Shown here: positions 11,811-23,549 of the stretch, in pieces
How the letters are laid out: every line of letters starts with the position of its first letter
How positions within the stretch are numbered: position 1 is the stretch's first letter
Assembly: GCA_028023455.1 (NCBI GenBank)
Contig: JAQFVV010006551.1
Coordinates: 291,001 to 355,000 of the forward strand
Source of the DNA: Epiperipatus broadwayi
Taxonomy: Eukaryota; Onychophora; Udeonychophora; Euonychophora; Peripatidae
Reading direction: 5' to 3'
DNA length: 64,000 nt
Notes under the pieces: generated by a model
The model's input: the letters and a program-made list of their open reading frames with translations, nothing else
What the model was told of the DNA's origin: nothing
Databases searched by the model: none
Program-made: the position numbers and the translations under genes

Positions 11811-12185
11811 CATCATCATCATCAACCATTATCGATCCACTGCAGGATGAAGGTTTCTCCAAGTTCAATCCACCTTCTCCGATCTTTAGCTTTTCTTCTC
11901 AACACCACCCCTGCACACTTTCTTATTTCATCTACCCATCTAATATGTGGTCTCTTCCTGGATCTTTTACAATTTCTTGGAATCCAGTTTAAGATTACAA
12001 TTGTCCATTTATTATCATCTCTTCTAGCAATATGTCCAGCCCAACTCCACTTCAATGAGCTCAGTAACACCTGTTTGTTATCTTACCCATACATTGCATT
12101 TTTGATCTCTTCTTGTTACTCCCAATATGCATCTCTCCATACTACTTTGAGTCATCTGAAGTCTCTGTATCATTATGTAATCTAA
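11811..12185 (-). pseudogene. RTE-type LINE 3' end
   Basis: On the minus strand the C-terminal end of a non-LTR retrotransposon polyprotein is readable. It has KWSWAGHIARRDDNKWT, then a KRSRKRPHIRWVDEIRK block, then RRRWIELGE. This block is typical of RTE-like LINE RTs in many animal genomes. Upstream (12185-12080) the segment MERCILGVTRRDQKCNVW fits the same protein but is frame-broken, and several residues are missing at the joint. The 3' end carries a short (TGATGA)n tail, seen as tcatcatcatc at 11811, a common LINE 3' feature. Truncated and dead. Confidence 0.75.
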
Positions 12186-12246
12186 TTGTTGCTGTTGCAT
12201 TTTTATAAATATTTTTTAAAATATGACAATATCCTGGATCTATACC

Positions 12247-13090
12247 TTGACAATAAAGTTTTATCTTTTGAATTATTTATTAATTTATTTAATGTAGATG
12301 GTGCATAAAATGCAACATCACATATACATTTATAAATTTTCTTAATGAAACTTGCCTGATGTTTTGAAATATATGATATTGATATCCAAAATTTTTATCA
12401 GAAGAATTAACATTATTATTAATTTTATTTTTATATTTAGAATTAACATTTTTAACAGTATAATAAACACAATCAACATTAAATAAATTAATAAATAATT
12501 CAAAAGATAAGACTTTATTGTCAAAGAAAAATTGTATCATTTACAAATGGACATGTAGGTGTGGCAGTGGATATATAGTGAATCGATGTACACATTGGAA
12601 AAAAGAACAAATGAGCATTTGTTATTATTAAAAAGGGTTCAAAATACATAACAAAATTATAAAAATAATGATAATTTATCAGATTCTGTCTGTTATGACC
12701 ATAATAAATCGTGTATATATGGTTTTGATTTTAATTATAGTAACGTAAAAATATTAGAAACTGAAAGAAATAATAATAAACGAAAACAAAAGAAGTGATG
12801 TTAATATATAAATACAATAAAGATTTAATTAATAGGTAAGCAGCAAACGTTAAGATCACAGAATTATGGGAAAGTTGACATCACGGAATTATGGGAAAGC
12901 TGACATTTTAAAGTATTAGTTGACAAAAACTACAAAGATAGTTGAAAGCGGTTCTAAGTGATGGTTATATATATATTTTTATAAACTTGTAAATATTGTA
13001 TTTTCTAATATTTATTTATAAATTTATGTATATTATTTTGAAGAAATATAGACATCGATTTGTAATATTATTATATATATATATAAACCA
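12247..13090. pseudogene. Rearranged Penelope-like element (5' inverted)
   Basis: Same PLE family as 26376-29205. 12247-12475 is antisense and encodes the DCVYYTVKN...SDKNFGYQY region. From 12478 the sense strand runs through the GIY-YIG endonuclease (KNCIIYKWTCRCGSGYI at about 12525) to the 3' end. The joint duplicates about 48 bases as an inverted repeat (12247-12294 and 12474-12525). This is the pattern expected from twin priming during target-primed reverse transcription. The sense part has frameshifts after the YIG motif. The 3' region keeps the hairpin plus GAAA motif at 12916-12957 and ends in a TA repeat and 'aaaccat'. Non-functional. Confidence 0.8.
12916..12957 (+). ncRNA. Degenerate hammerhead motif in the PLE 3' region
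   Basis: TTAG (stem I), TTGACAA in place of CTGANGA, stem II AACTA/TAGTT (perfect five pairs), GAAA, AGCGGT in place of the palindrome AGCGCT found in the 29-kb copy, then T and CTAA (stem I). Two core positions differ from the active consensus. PLEs are known to carry hammerhead motifs, which supports the reading. Confidence 0.5.
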
Positions 13091-13441
13091 TAAAGAAAAG
13101 TTGATTGCAATCTTGGTTAAAAAGTAAGTCAATAATATGGGGAATGGGCATCTAGCCCTAATTTGTCTTGCAATTTACTATACATACAAGTTTCATATAT
13201 TTCCACATAAGCTAAAACTATTCTATATATTAATATTAGGTTGTGTTTACTAAAATATTGAATAAATTTCTCAGGGTTATTCAATAATTACTTTTAATCT
13301 ATTAACATCTGCAGACCCAAAGTGATTTTACTTTCTAATATTCCACAATTCTCAACAGGCTTAATAAATTTATCTCCTAAATCATTCTTAAATTTTCCAC
13401 AGTATGACTAAACTGTGTTTCTATCTGCTTAATGCACTGAT
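13091..13441. other. AT-rich DNA, no gene seen
   Basis: Nothing recognised. Confidence 0.5.
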
Positions 13442-13800
13442 TAGTTACCATTAAGCCAATCACATGATCAGTATTTCCTACGCTTACTTATAACTATTAT
13501 TAAAACAGGCAAAAACTCACTATACGTATTGTCACACAGCAAGCTAGAGTGATCAATCGATAACAGAAGGCTTGTGCATAAAATCCCCATCTAATGCCTA
13601 CTCATCCAATATCCCCAGACTAGTTTCTGACTTGTGGCCTTTGTCAGTGAGGAGTCTTGGAAACTAGTCTGGGGATATTGGATGAATAGGCACTAGATGG
13701 AGATTTTATGCACAAGCCTTCTGGCATCCATTGATTACTCTAGCTTTCTGTGTGACAATATGTGTGAGTTTTTGCCTGTTTTAATAATAGTTACCATTAA
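13442..13800. mobile_element. Family B retrozyme-like element with 13-bp TSD (copy B5)
   Basis: Element 13455-13787 lies between direct repeats tagttaccattaa at 13442-13454 and 13788-13800. It is mirror-like: the left half has a minus-strand hammerhead region (13612-13653) with core CTGACAA. The right half restarts abruptly at 'ggaaactagtctggggatat' and runs outward. The right arm therefore begins inside its hammerhead. Confidence 0.82.
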
Positions 13801-14852
13801 CTGGCTAATCAAACAAACTTCTCCAACTTTTTCTCTAATATCCCAAACTTAGTATCTACCACAGTTTTATAATCAATTAAGTTTGACCTAATGCCTTCCA
13901 GCTTTTGTTCTGAATCTTTTTATATATAGTTAACCTTAAATACTCCAATTGATTCATTCAAATTGTTGACAACTATTTGACTTTTCATTACATAATTAAA
14001 CACAAAATAAATTTATATTATTGAGACATAATATGCACATTTTCTTGAAGTAATAAAAAAAACAATTATTTTACAATAATTTGAAAATAACTATCAGCAT
14101 CTTATTTAACGTTAATAAAAATGTCCAATTATATCAGATATTTAATATTACTTCCAATTGAAGTCCAGTGATATATCTTGTAGTTGTGAGATAACATTCC
14201 ATCAGTCAATTTATCCATTTTCCCATTAACAGTTGACTATAATAAATGAGATGACTTTAAAATAAAGAATTAATGATTTAATTAATGATGGTTTCAGTTT
14301 TATTTGCAGTTGTTCATCTATTCTCAGAATAATGAGAAATCATTTTTAAACCATCAAAGGCAAATGCCTTGCTGTTAGCTTTTCTTATCATTATGTAGAT
14401 AACAAATAAAATAGTTATTAAAAAATTTGAATCTGTTTAGGTTCTGACTGCAATAAAAATTTGTGAAGACTCTGGATTTTCCAATCTTCAGTTTTCATAA
14501 CAATTATCACATGATGTCTAGATTATAGAATATTCTCCATTCTGCATTAGGGTTTCTTTGTTTGCCCAGGAAATATTGAAAAAGGGCATCATGGTTACTG
14601 CAGGGAAAAATTATAGATGCTAAAATTTTTGAATCACTGTGGCAAAACTTTATGAACAACATTTAAAAATAAAAAAATAGAAAATAATTATTTCAATCTT
14701 TTTCAATTTTTACAAGTTTTATTTTTGGGTTTTGGAAATAATTTTACAAACATTTATTTAAAGTAAATAAATCATAAACTTATAAAGTTCTCAGATAATT
14801 ATTTTAATTAAATTTAAATTCATTTTGATCATAAATAATTTATTAATTATAA
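13801..14852. other. AT-rich DNA, no gene seen
   Basis: Nothing recognised. Confidence 0.5.
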
Positions 14853-15151
14853 ATTTACAAAGTCTATATATAATAAGCTAAAGATCAGCCTTTCAAGCTA
14901 ACGTACATGCGCTTTCTATGAATATTAATACTAATAAATGAATACTTGTTTGGGTTGAAAGAATAGATGAATTCATTCTATTTTTTCGAAAAGACTTTAT
15001 CTTGTGTTGGAAGTGAAAGTATTTATTTATTAGTATTAATATTCATAAAAAGTGCATGTACATTAGCTTGAAAGGCTGATCTTTAGTTTATTACAATTTA
15101 TAAACATAGCACTATATAAAATAAATGCCTCATTTACAAAGTCTATATATA
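14853..15151. mobile_element. Foldback element flanked by a 20-bp direct repeat
   Basis: Arms of about 75 bases (near 14871-14945 and 15018-15092) are inverted copies around a roughly 70-base spacer. The same 20 bases, atttacaaagtctatatata, occur at the left edge (about 14853) and at about 15132-15151. They would be the duplicated target if the insertion includes about 40 bases right of the palindrome. No coding capacity. Confidence 0.6.
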
Positions 15152-17904
15152 GAAAAGCTTCATGAGGGTTTTTTAAATTATTTTTTAAACAGTATATGTT
15201 TAACCAGTTATTGCTGAATAAATATCTAAACATGTAAGCTTCCACACATTCAACAAAATATAAATTAGTAAAAACTGTTTATACTTTTCAAAGAAAAACT
15301 TTTAGATCTCAAATAGTAATGAGATTGAGTGGGAGGTAAAGACAGAGATTGCGTGTGAAATGGATGAGCATTCAGAATATGTGAATTAACAAAATGTTCA
15401 TTTTCTCCAGTTTCACCATATTAGAAAAAAAAAATAAAGTAAATGATTTGAACCAGTTGGTCTTTTTAATATTTTAATTGACTCCCTCATGATTCTCAAT
15501 TCATACTGATCCAAATTAGCAAGCCTAATTTTGAAACTGCCCAAACGAGTAAGTGTGAATTAATGATTATAGATAATTGTTTATATTATATATAAAGAGC
15601 CACATGTTGAAAGTCCAAATATAATGAAATGCAAAATGTATTAGCAAGGAGCTTTACACTGAGTTGCTAAATATATTGTACAATATAAAAAATACTATCA
15701 AAACCAACTGATGGAGGTGTGCATATGTGTACAGTAAACAACCAAAGTACTTAAACCATATCCACCTGCATAAAAAGAAAAAGGTTTTATACATTCAGGT
15801 TTCATCAACCCTCAATAAATGAACAATAAACTATAACATGCACATATTTTTTACATTACTCACATTCAGACTAAAGATCTCAGGGAAAATTTTTGGGTTA
15901 CTTCTAGTTTATAAAAACACAATTTCAGAAATATACTCACTGATACTGAACATATATAGAAGGTATATTAAATCAAGAATAAAAAGTTAAAACTGTATTT
16001 AATATTTAATTAACAAGAGTATTTAATTACTACATAGATTGACAGAATATTTCAATTTTTCTATTGGTAGATATTAATTAAGATTTTAACAAATACTATT
16101 TTACAAACATGTTGTTGTATTTCTATATATATGAAATATATTTATTTTCATTAATAATATTTAAAATTTTAATAAAATAGTTTTAAAAAGTAAGCAAAAA
16201 TGATCTAAATATTTTTTTCTTTCTGCTTAATTTTCCAGATATGTTTGTTATAATTATTTCAGTCTTTATGTTAATTAAACAATTTTCTTGATTAATTCTT
16301 ATTATAAAGACAGTAGTGAGTTTGCTTTCTAAGACAATCTTTGCCAGCTTCAGTTTATTTCCAATAATATGGAAAAATCCGTTGAACTTGAAGTTGTCAC
16401 ATTAAATAGATTTTTCCATCATAAAATATTGTCTATAATCTTATGCATTTTTTAAAAGATACTTACTTGTTTTAATTGAAGTTTTTATAAAGGTTGTTTT
16501 GTGTCATTTGCAAGATATTTGTCAGATTATGCAAAACATTATAGCCATTTATTTTTTTTGAAATATGTTGCTAAAACATGTGGTTGATAAAAATTCTAAT
16601 ATGAGCTGACTTAAAAGAACCAGTTAGACATGTAAAAATAACTTTTCAATTTGATGTGTCTTATACACTACCCAATTTGAAAAATAAATAAAAAGCACAG
16701 TATTATGGCAGTATTATGAGGTTATAATTAAATAAGTTATCTTGGTGTTGTTCAATAATTTTATTAATAACAGCCAACTCTTTACTCCTAGTATGTGTGC
16801 GATTATATTGTTTATATGCATATGCTCTAAATTTGAACAGAAATTTCTATGACTATTTTGTAAAAGCAAGAATGAATTTATAATGTGCAGGAAGTTGTGG
16901 TTTTTATTCATTAGATGATTTTAATTTAAATCCATGCTTCTTAGGAAACAGACATCAATGTGTCTGAATTTAGCGATCCATTTTTATTGTTCTTTTTCTA
17001 ACTGATCTTACAAATATGGACACATCAGTATGTAGAATATGCTAATTAAAATATAGTTTCTTCTAGGCAGTTTATAGTGTGTATTTGTGTAAATTTTCTC
17101 AAAAAAAAAAGTATCCAATAAAGGTAGTAAAAAGTTTTCTTGTTAATATGACTTATTGATCTATTATTTTCACGAAAAGGAATATCATTTTTATAATTTT
17201 TTTTCTTGTTACTATGGCACCTTTATCTCGTGAAGTTCGTCTGCGTGTTACTTTAAATGTTGGCATAATAATGTTTATATATTGTTAAATACACCCACAC
17301 TTGTATGTATTTGTAAATTAGTATATATGAAGTGTAAAATGTATTAGTTTTAATTAATGCAAAAGTAAATAATGTTATTCTATCAAAATAATTTACTGAA
17401 ATTAAAATGTTTTCATTTTTTTCTTTTCTATTAGTGATTTCAAATATAATGTTATCACAAGTTAAAATTGTTATTGAAATTTAGTGTACTAAATATTTGC
17501 GTTAACTATATTCTAATAATACTTCATTGATTTTAATTTCAAATTATTTTTAAACAAAATAAGTGACAAATATACTGTTAAGATATCAATTAAAATTTTG
17601 TTGTAGGTGCTGTATTTTTCCAGATAAAGTAAATAATGTGCCTAAACATATTTTTGAAGGAACCTCCTAAATAGCCAATTTCTGACCATTAATTTTTTTT
17701 TTAAAACTAAATGTGTCTTAAATTTCATCTATGAGTATTTTAAGTTTAATGGTGAAATCTAAAATTGAATTTCTATTATACTCTCAAGATTTCTAGTTAT
17801 GTTTTCTTTATTGCTATTTCTATAAGTGGCAGTTGCATCATTACCCATGAGTATTATTTCATCATTAAAAAAATGGCTTGTAATCTTACAATATTTGAAA
17901 CACA
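15152..17904. other. 2.75 kb of AT-rich DNA, nothing recognised
   Basis: Short hydrophobic frames only (for example 65 codons at 16714-16911), without motifs. Confidence 0.5.
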
Positions 17905-18044
17905 AGTTGAATGGGCTTTGTCAAGCATTAGTAGCCGAGAGGTCATCACACCCGCCTTGCAAGCAAGTAGTTGGTTGCAGACGGGTGTGTGTTCGCATCC
18001 CGGCGATGCTATGACATATGAAAAAAAAAGTTGAATGGGCTTTG
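17905..18044 (+). mobile_element. tRNA-derived SINE, family A, with 16-bp TSD (copy A2)
   Basis: SINE 17921-18028 lies between direct repeats agttgaatgggctttg (17905-17920 and 18029-18044). It has an A-box-like TAGCCGAGAGG, a B-box-like GTTCGCATCC and an A-rich 3' tail. These are pol III promoter elements of a tRNA-like head. Confidence 0.85.
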
Positions 18045-18649
18045 CAAAAATACTTGCACAGTGATTGACCTCACCAAATAAAAATGCCTTTCTGCTGGTT
18101 TGATTACAGTGATATTAGCTTTGTTCAGACTAAAAATAATTGCACTATTCTAATTCCTGTCACTGCTCATACAATAATAGTAAGTAATATCATTAATAAA
18201 ATGATTTGGTGCTGAAGAAATTTTAACAATTTGTTTCCTTAAGTCCAATTTTTTTATTGCATCATTTGTTATATTTTGTACAAAATAGCCCTTCCCTTAC
18301 CACAGTTTCATTGTAGTTCTGCCATTTCAAATATCTTTTAACAACATGCACAAAATCTTACATTCATTATTACAAGTATTAGTGACTTGACATCCTTACT
18401 CCATTTAACATTTAAGATATTGCCTATCCAGGGCTTGTCAAGGAGATGTGGTTACCTAGAATTTTCATTTAGTTGCAAAGCATTAGAAAGACTAATATCA
18501 CATGGCTAATCATCTAATGACTTAAACACTGATGTCATAAGAAAGTCATGACATGAGATGAAATATACTTAAATTATTCCATAACATAAATCCTCAGTTC
18601 TTGCCACTACAAAGTTATTTAGAGAATTTCCATTATTCTTTAAAATTAA
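18045..18649. other. AT-rich DNA
   Basis: Nothing certain. It may hold the 3' part of the decayed minus-strand coding trace described next. Confidence 0.35.
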
Positions 18650-20260
18650 GTCATCATGAGCTTGCCACAAAAAGACCTTATATTTGTTTGTAGGGATTTG
18701 ATAATATGCTGCTTATCAACAAAGCATAAAATTTTCTCTGAGTCAGGATACCAAGATACATCATAAAATCGATTATCATTTTGACTAGGCATGGATTGCA
18801 ATATTCCACTTAGCTTATGCATCAATGTTATATCGTTCCTTGATTTTGTTTGAGTAGAATATTTATAGAATAAAATTTTAGAATTATATAAGGAGTATAA
18901 CATTTAATCAACATACACATCTCTTCATTTATATTCGAATTTATAAAATATTTTTTCTTATATGTGTATCTTACGAACTTCTTAAATTTCATTTTAGGCT
19001 TCTGCTTGTCACAAACTGATTTGCATAAATGCCAATTAAAATGTAGTCTTATATTTGAACTACAATTACATTTCACTATAGTAATGTTTACAGCCACCAG
19101 AATAATCATCCATAGGTTGCAGTAAGGAATTCTGGTTTCCATCATGATCAAACATTCATAGAAATTAACTCTTACTATCATGAGTTATTTGAGAGTTTAT
19201 AAACTTTTATATTTTCGTCTTAGGACCAAAGTTTGAGCACTTCAATTTTCTGTCTAACGTTTCCTTTGTACTGACAGTTACATGAAATTCACAAAACTTT
19301 TACCTTAGAATTACATTTAAGACAATGAAGACTACAATCTATTTCACATGACTCATTTAACTTGTTAGTATATTTTATGTTTCCAAAGACCTTATTGTGA
19401 ACAACTTTTTCACATCTCTGCAGCACCTTGTGCCATTCAGCTTCATAATTATAACAAGAATGCTTAATAGAATTTCTAAGAGAATACTTGGGTGATGATT
19501 AATGAAAGGATTTTTCTGCTTACAGCCACTTGAGCTATACTAATTTGAAATGGGTAACTTCATTTTACATTTATGGCAATAATTATATCAGCATTTAATG
19601 GCCACTAGGATATTAAAATTGGTATGATGTATTCCTTTAGTGAAGAATGTTTAATTATTCACTTACCTCTTGAACATTATATCACCATCTATATTATCAT
19701 TATTTTGGAGTGGTTCAGACCTTTTATGAAATTAGTACATTTGCTACTTGATCTCATTATATATACATCCTCAACTTTAACCTACATCTTAAATTCAAAA
19801 CCCCATTTAAATTTCTTTAGATTCAAGGATAATTTATTTTCTATTCCTTTGTTTAATTTTATCAACACTTCAAACATAGCAAAATATTTATCTTCTGATT
19901 CCCTACATGTAATTCCAGCATTGTGTTCAAATTCTTCGAATCAAATATCAGATGTATTGAACCTAATGTTAATTTCATCTTTCAATTCTGTATAATCTGC
20001 CGTTTGTTTTTCAATTTTTTTTTCATTTAGCCCATCAAAATTTTAGCTGGATTATATTTTTTGTACTTGCAAAATTATTACTGATTCCTATTCAATGCTC
20101 CTTATAATTTTTATCAAAAATTTTACTTAATTCTAATTTCTGCTCTCCAAATTTTAGCAAATTCTATTCATAATTCCTGTAACTGACTGATGATATTTCA
20201 TGATATGTGGTCTTGTAGCTTGAGGCCTTACTTCTTGGTCCTTTGCTTTCATAATAATAA
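18650..20260 (-). pseudogene. Unrecognised cysteine-rich decayed coding trace
   Basis: On the minus strand several adjacent stretches read as polar, coding-like protein despite stops. They are about 20000-19850 (YTELKDEINIRFN, then EEFEHNAGITCRESEDKYF), about 19585-19490 (CHKCKMKLP), about 19450-19230 (EAEWHKVLQRCEKVVHNKVF, then ESCEIDCSLHCLKCNSKVKV), and about 19065-18960 (CNCSSNIRLHFNWHLCKSVC). Repeated C-x2-C pairs suggest zinc binding. The 117-codon and 85-codon frames at 18828-19181 and 18646-18903 lie in this trace. I do not recognise the family. It could be a transposable-element protein or a dead host gene. Confidence 0.3.
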
Positions 20261-20577
20261 GTGACAAAATAATTTATATTTAAATGAACTTACTCATGAT
20301 TATGCATAGCATGCAAAATACTAATTTGAATAATTACTATTTTATAATGAACAAAATTTACGTGTAAGTCTAATCTCTTCACTTGCTATAATAAAATGCT
20401 TAGGTAGGTAAATTACAGTTTGTTATTGATGTCTACCCCTGGACACTTTATCAAAATTATCATGAATTTTCAACATTTTAAAATATGTACATCCTATTTG
20501 TAACTTAATGGAGTTATTTGCCATATCATAAAAATTAGCCACTGATACCTTGTAAATTATATATATATATATATATG

Positions 20578-20995
20578 ATTAAAAACCAGTCAACTCTTAG
20601 ACAATCAAATATCATTAACAATCAACAATTTCAAACTATTATCAAGGCAAACTTCTTTTAACAATAAAGGTGGAACTCCACCAATATAATTATATAGACA
20701 CTAAATATTAAAAATTAATCACAGAGTTTAAAATTATTGATACAAAGAAGTTTAAACAAACGTCTTTAAACAGGTAAATATAACCTGTTCTGAATGCAGA
20801 CTAAAAAATAGTCAATCATAACATTACAAACTGCAATTACTTAAATAATAAGTATAATAATGCTCAAGGCTAAATGGGTTTGTAAATAATCATTAAAAGC
20901 GAGTCAACTTTTAGACAATCCCAATATCATTAACAATCAACAATTTCAAACTGTTGTCAAGGCAACCTCCTTTTAACAATAGGGGTGTGTATATA
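20578..20995. repeat. Direct repeat, two units of about 95 bp
   Basis: 20585-20680 and 20890-20985 share 'agacaatc', 'atcattaacaatcaacaatt', 'tcaaggcaa' and 'ttttaacaata' in the same order, about 306 bases apart. The first unit ends with the small hairpin ggtggaactccacc. Origin unknown. Confidence 0.6.
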
Positions 20996-21448
20996 TATAG
21001 TCCTCATGTGGATTAGAATAATCCTGGATATTGTGATTTCTAGTCTAACCATGCAGTTGAATGGAAAAAAACTGTAACAGTATGATATGAGGAAGTAGGT
21101 ATGAGATGGGTATAGAGTTAATTTAAAACATCTATCTCTTATATTACTCATTAATGAATAATAATAGGTAATGTTAGGCACATAAAATGACAAACCATTA
21201 ATCACAACCTAAATCTTAAAGCCCATTATAAATAAGCATTAAACCAAAATTAAAACCAAGTGAGTGAAATAGATGTGTCAACTAACCATTAAGCCAATAA
21301 ACATCACATGACCACCTCCTCTTATGCTTGGCTACAGCTGTTGTTAAAACAGGCAAACTCATATTGCCACACACAGCAAGCTAGAGTAATCAATGGATGC
21401 CAGAAGGCTTGTGCATAAAATCCCCATCTAGTGCCTATTCATTCAATA

Positions 21449-21490
21449 TCCCCAGAGTAGTTTCTGGCTTATGGCCTTCAACAGTGAGGA
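21449..21490 (-). ncRNA. Decayed hammerhead motif (B6 left arm)
   Basis: The minus strand reads TCCTCA, CTGTTGA, stem II, GAAAC, TACTCT and TGGGGA. It keeps stem I and GAAA but has lost core and cleavage-site bases. Confidence 0.5.
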
Positions 21491-22133
21491 GCCTTGGATC
21501 TGAGAGCACTGCATCTAGATCTTAGGATCTAATGCAACCCTCCAGCAACCACCTTTTATCTCCATTTAACTACAAAACTATGAGTCTTAAACTGAAAACA
21601 CCTTAATGTTTTCAATTCAAACCCATTAGCTTATATAGCCATATGGGTCTGAACCCAGTTCATTACTACACATTTTGGTGTCTTTGGTTCTTTAATAACC
21701 ACAGCCACCACTATCCTATTAGGCAGCTGTATATAAGCATAAGAGGAGGTGGTCATGTGATGTTTACTGGCTTAATTGCTCACACATCTTGGTGTCTTTG
21801 GTTCTTTAATAACCACAGCCACCACTATCCTATTAGACAGGATTGGTTTTAAGCCAGTAAACATCACATGACCACCTCCTCTTATGCTTATATACAGCTG
21901 CCTAATAGGATAATGGTGGCTGTGGTTATTAAAGAACCAAAGACACCAAAATGTGTAGTAATGAACTGGGTTCAGACCCATATGGCTATATAAGCTAATG
22001 GGTTTGAATTGAAAACATTAAGGTGTTTTCAGTTTAAGACTCGTAGTTTTATAGTTAAATGGAGATAAAAGGTGGTTGCTGGAGGGTTGCATTATATCTT
22101 AAGATCTAGATGCAGTGCTGTCAGACCCAAGGC

Positions 22134-22175
22134 TCCTCACTGATAAGGGCCATAAACCAGAAACTAGTCTGGGGA
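22134..22175 (+). ncRNA. Decayed hammerhead motif (B6 right arm)
   Basis: TCCTCA, CTGATAA (core change), hairpin, GAAAC, palindrome ACTAGT with GTC, TGGGGA. Confidence 0.55.
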
Positions 22176-22566
22176 TATTGGATGAGTAGGCACTAGATGG
22201 GGATTTTATGCACAAGCCTTTGGCATCCATTGATTACTTTAGCTTGCTGTGGGTGGCAAAATATATATATAGTGAGTTTTGTCTGTTTTAACAACTAACC
22301 ATTACAACAATTAACATTAAATGTATTGTGATTACCAACACAAAAGAACAATGTACAATAGATCAGATGAGTGAACAAAATTAAGAATATATATATAAAT
22401 TAAAGAAAAATCAAGTGTTTAAATAAAAAATAGAGTCACAGATCACATGACCCCATTTTCTTACGATTGTAAGATATAAACAATGAACATTGCCAATTGC
22501 TTAACAAGTTTTGTGATAAAGACTTAGCCAGAGAAAGCATTTAAAATATCTGTCAGGCCCCTGTAA

Positions 22567-22607
22567 CCTCTGACCCCAGTTTTGTGCTTTGGCACTCATC
22601 AGAGAGG
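22567..22607 (-). ncRNA. Hammerhead motif, family D unit 1
   Basis: The minus strand reads CCTCT (stem I), CTGATGA, stem II GTGC-CAAA-GCAC (perfect), AAAA in place of GAAA, ACTGGGGT, C, AGAGG (stem I). One core change (G to A) and a disturbed palindrome. Confidence 0.6.
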
Positions 22608-22981
22608 CACTAGGATAGCTTCAGATACTAGATCTAAAAATACCAACCCAAAGCTAGCATTTATCTAAAAGTTCTCTATTGAGTGGAAAATCTGAAATTT
22701 TCAGACACCTACATGGCTTCATACCCAGCTATCCAAATAGCTATATGGGCTGAGAGATCTTCATCCAAACCATATATTAGTAGTCTTAGCAATATAACAT
22801 CGAATAAGACTCAAAGCAGGGACTATAAATAGTCAAATAAAAAATAGAGTCATAGATCACATGATGCCATTCTCTTAAGTTTGTAAGATATAAACAATGA
22901 GCATTGCCAATTTCTCAACAAGCTTTGTGATAATTGCGAGAAAGCATTTAAAATATCACTGTCAGGAACTGCCCCCACAAA

Positions 22982-23022
22982 CCTCTGACCATGGTTTCAT
23001 GCTTTGACACTCCTCAGAGAGG
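22982..23022 (-). ncRNA. Type I hammerhead ribozyme, family D unit 2 (best preserved)
   Basis: The minus strand reads stem I CCTCT; core CTGAGGA; stem II GTGT-CAAA-GCAT; GAAA; stem III palindrome ACCATGGT; cleavage triplet GTC; stem I AGAGG. Stem I is five perfect pairs. All invariant core positions fit CUGANGA...GAAA. The eight-base palindrome has no loop, as in families B and C. Confidence 0.75.
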
Positions 23023-23508
23023 CACCAGTGTAGCTTTAGACACTAGATTTAAAAATACCAACCCAAAGCCACATTTATCTAAAAGTTATCTATTGAGTGA
23101 AAAATTTGAAAATTTCAGACACCTACATGTCTTCAAACCCAGCTATCAAATAGCTATATGGGTCTGGGATATCTTCAGCCAAACCACATATTAATAGTTT
23201 TAGCAATATAACATTGCATAAGATTCAAAACAGAGACTATAAATAGTCAAATAAAAAATAGAAATCATAGATCACATGACCTCATTCTTTATAATCTCTG
23301 CTTTAAGTCTTATGCGATGTCATATTGCTAAGACTACTAATATATGGTTTGGCTGAAGATCTCTCAGCTCCATGTAGCTATTTGAGTTGGATAGCTGGGT
23401 TTGAAGACATGTAGGTGTCTGAAAATTTCATATTTTCCACTTATTTTTTAGCTAAATGCTGGCTTTCAGTTGGTATTTTTAGATCAAGTGTCTGAAATTA
23501 CCCTAGCG

Positions 23509-23549
23509 CCTCTCTAAGGAGTGCCAAAGCATGAAATCATGGTCAGAGG
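23509..23549 (+). ncRNA. Hammerhead motif, family D unit 3
   Basis: CCTCT, CTAAGGA (core change), GTGC-CAAA-GCAT, GAAA, ATCATGGT, C, AGAGG. It points opposite to units 1 and 2, confirming the inversion. Confidence 0.6.

Larger units (their letters stand above)
21279..22304. mobile_element. 1-kb palindromic family B element with 13-bp TSD (copy B6)
   Basis: Element 21292-22291 lies between direct repeats caactaaccatta at 21279-21291 and 22292-22304. The left arm (about 21292-21775) and right arm (about 21850-22291) are inverted copies around a roughly 75-base spacer. Each arm carries one hammerhead-derived motif pointing outward (21449-21490 minus, 22134-22175 plus). The left end is the extended end ('agccaataaacatcacatga'); the right end stops at 'gttttgtctgttttaa'. 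The two 69-codon frames at 21643-21852 (+) and 21772-21981 (-) start with the same peptide because of the palindrome and are not genes. Confidence 0.88.

Noticed and set aside
11847-12185. 112-codon plus-strand frame
   Set aside because: Antisense of the RTE-type LINE C-terminus, whose minus-strand reading has recognisable motifs.
17921-18028. Functional tRNA gene
   Set aside because: Has box A and B similarity but no cloverleaf that I can close; it is flanked by a 16-bp duplication and has an A-rich tail, so it is a SINE.
21643-21981. Two 69-codon frames on opposite strands starting with the same peptide
   Set aside because: They are the two arms of the family B palindrome read in mirror; sequence is non-coding in other copies.
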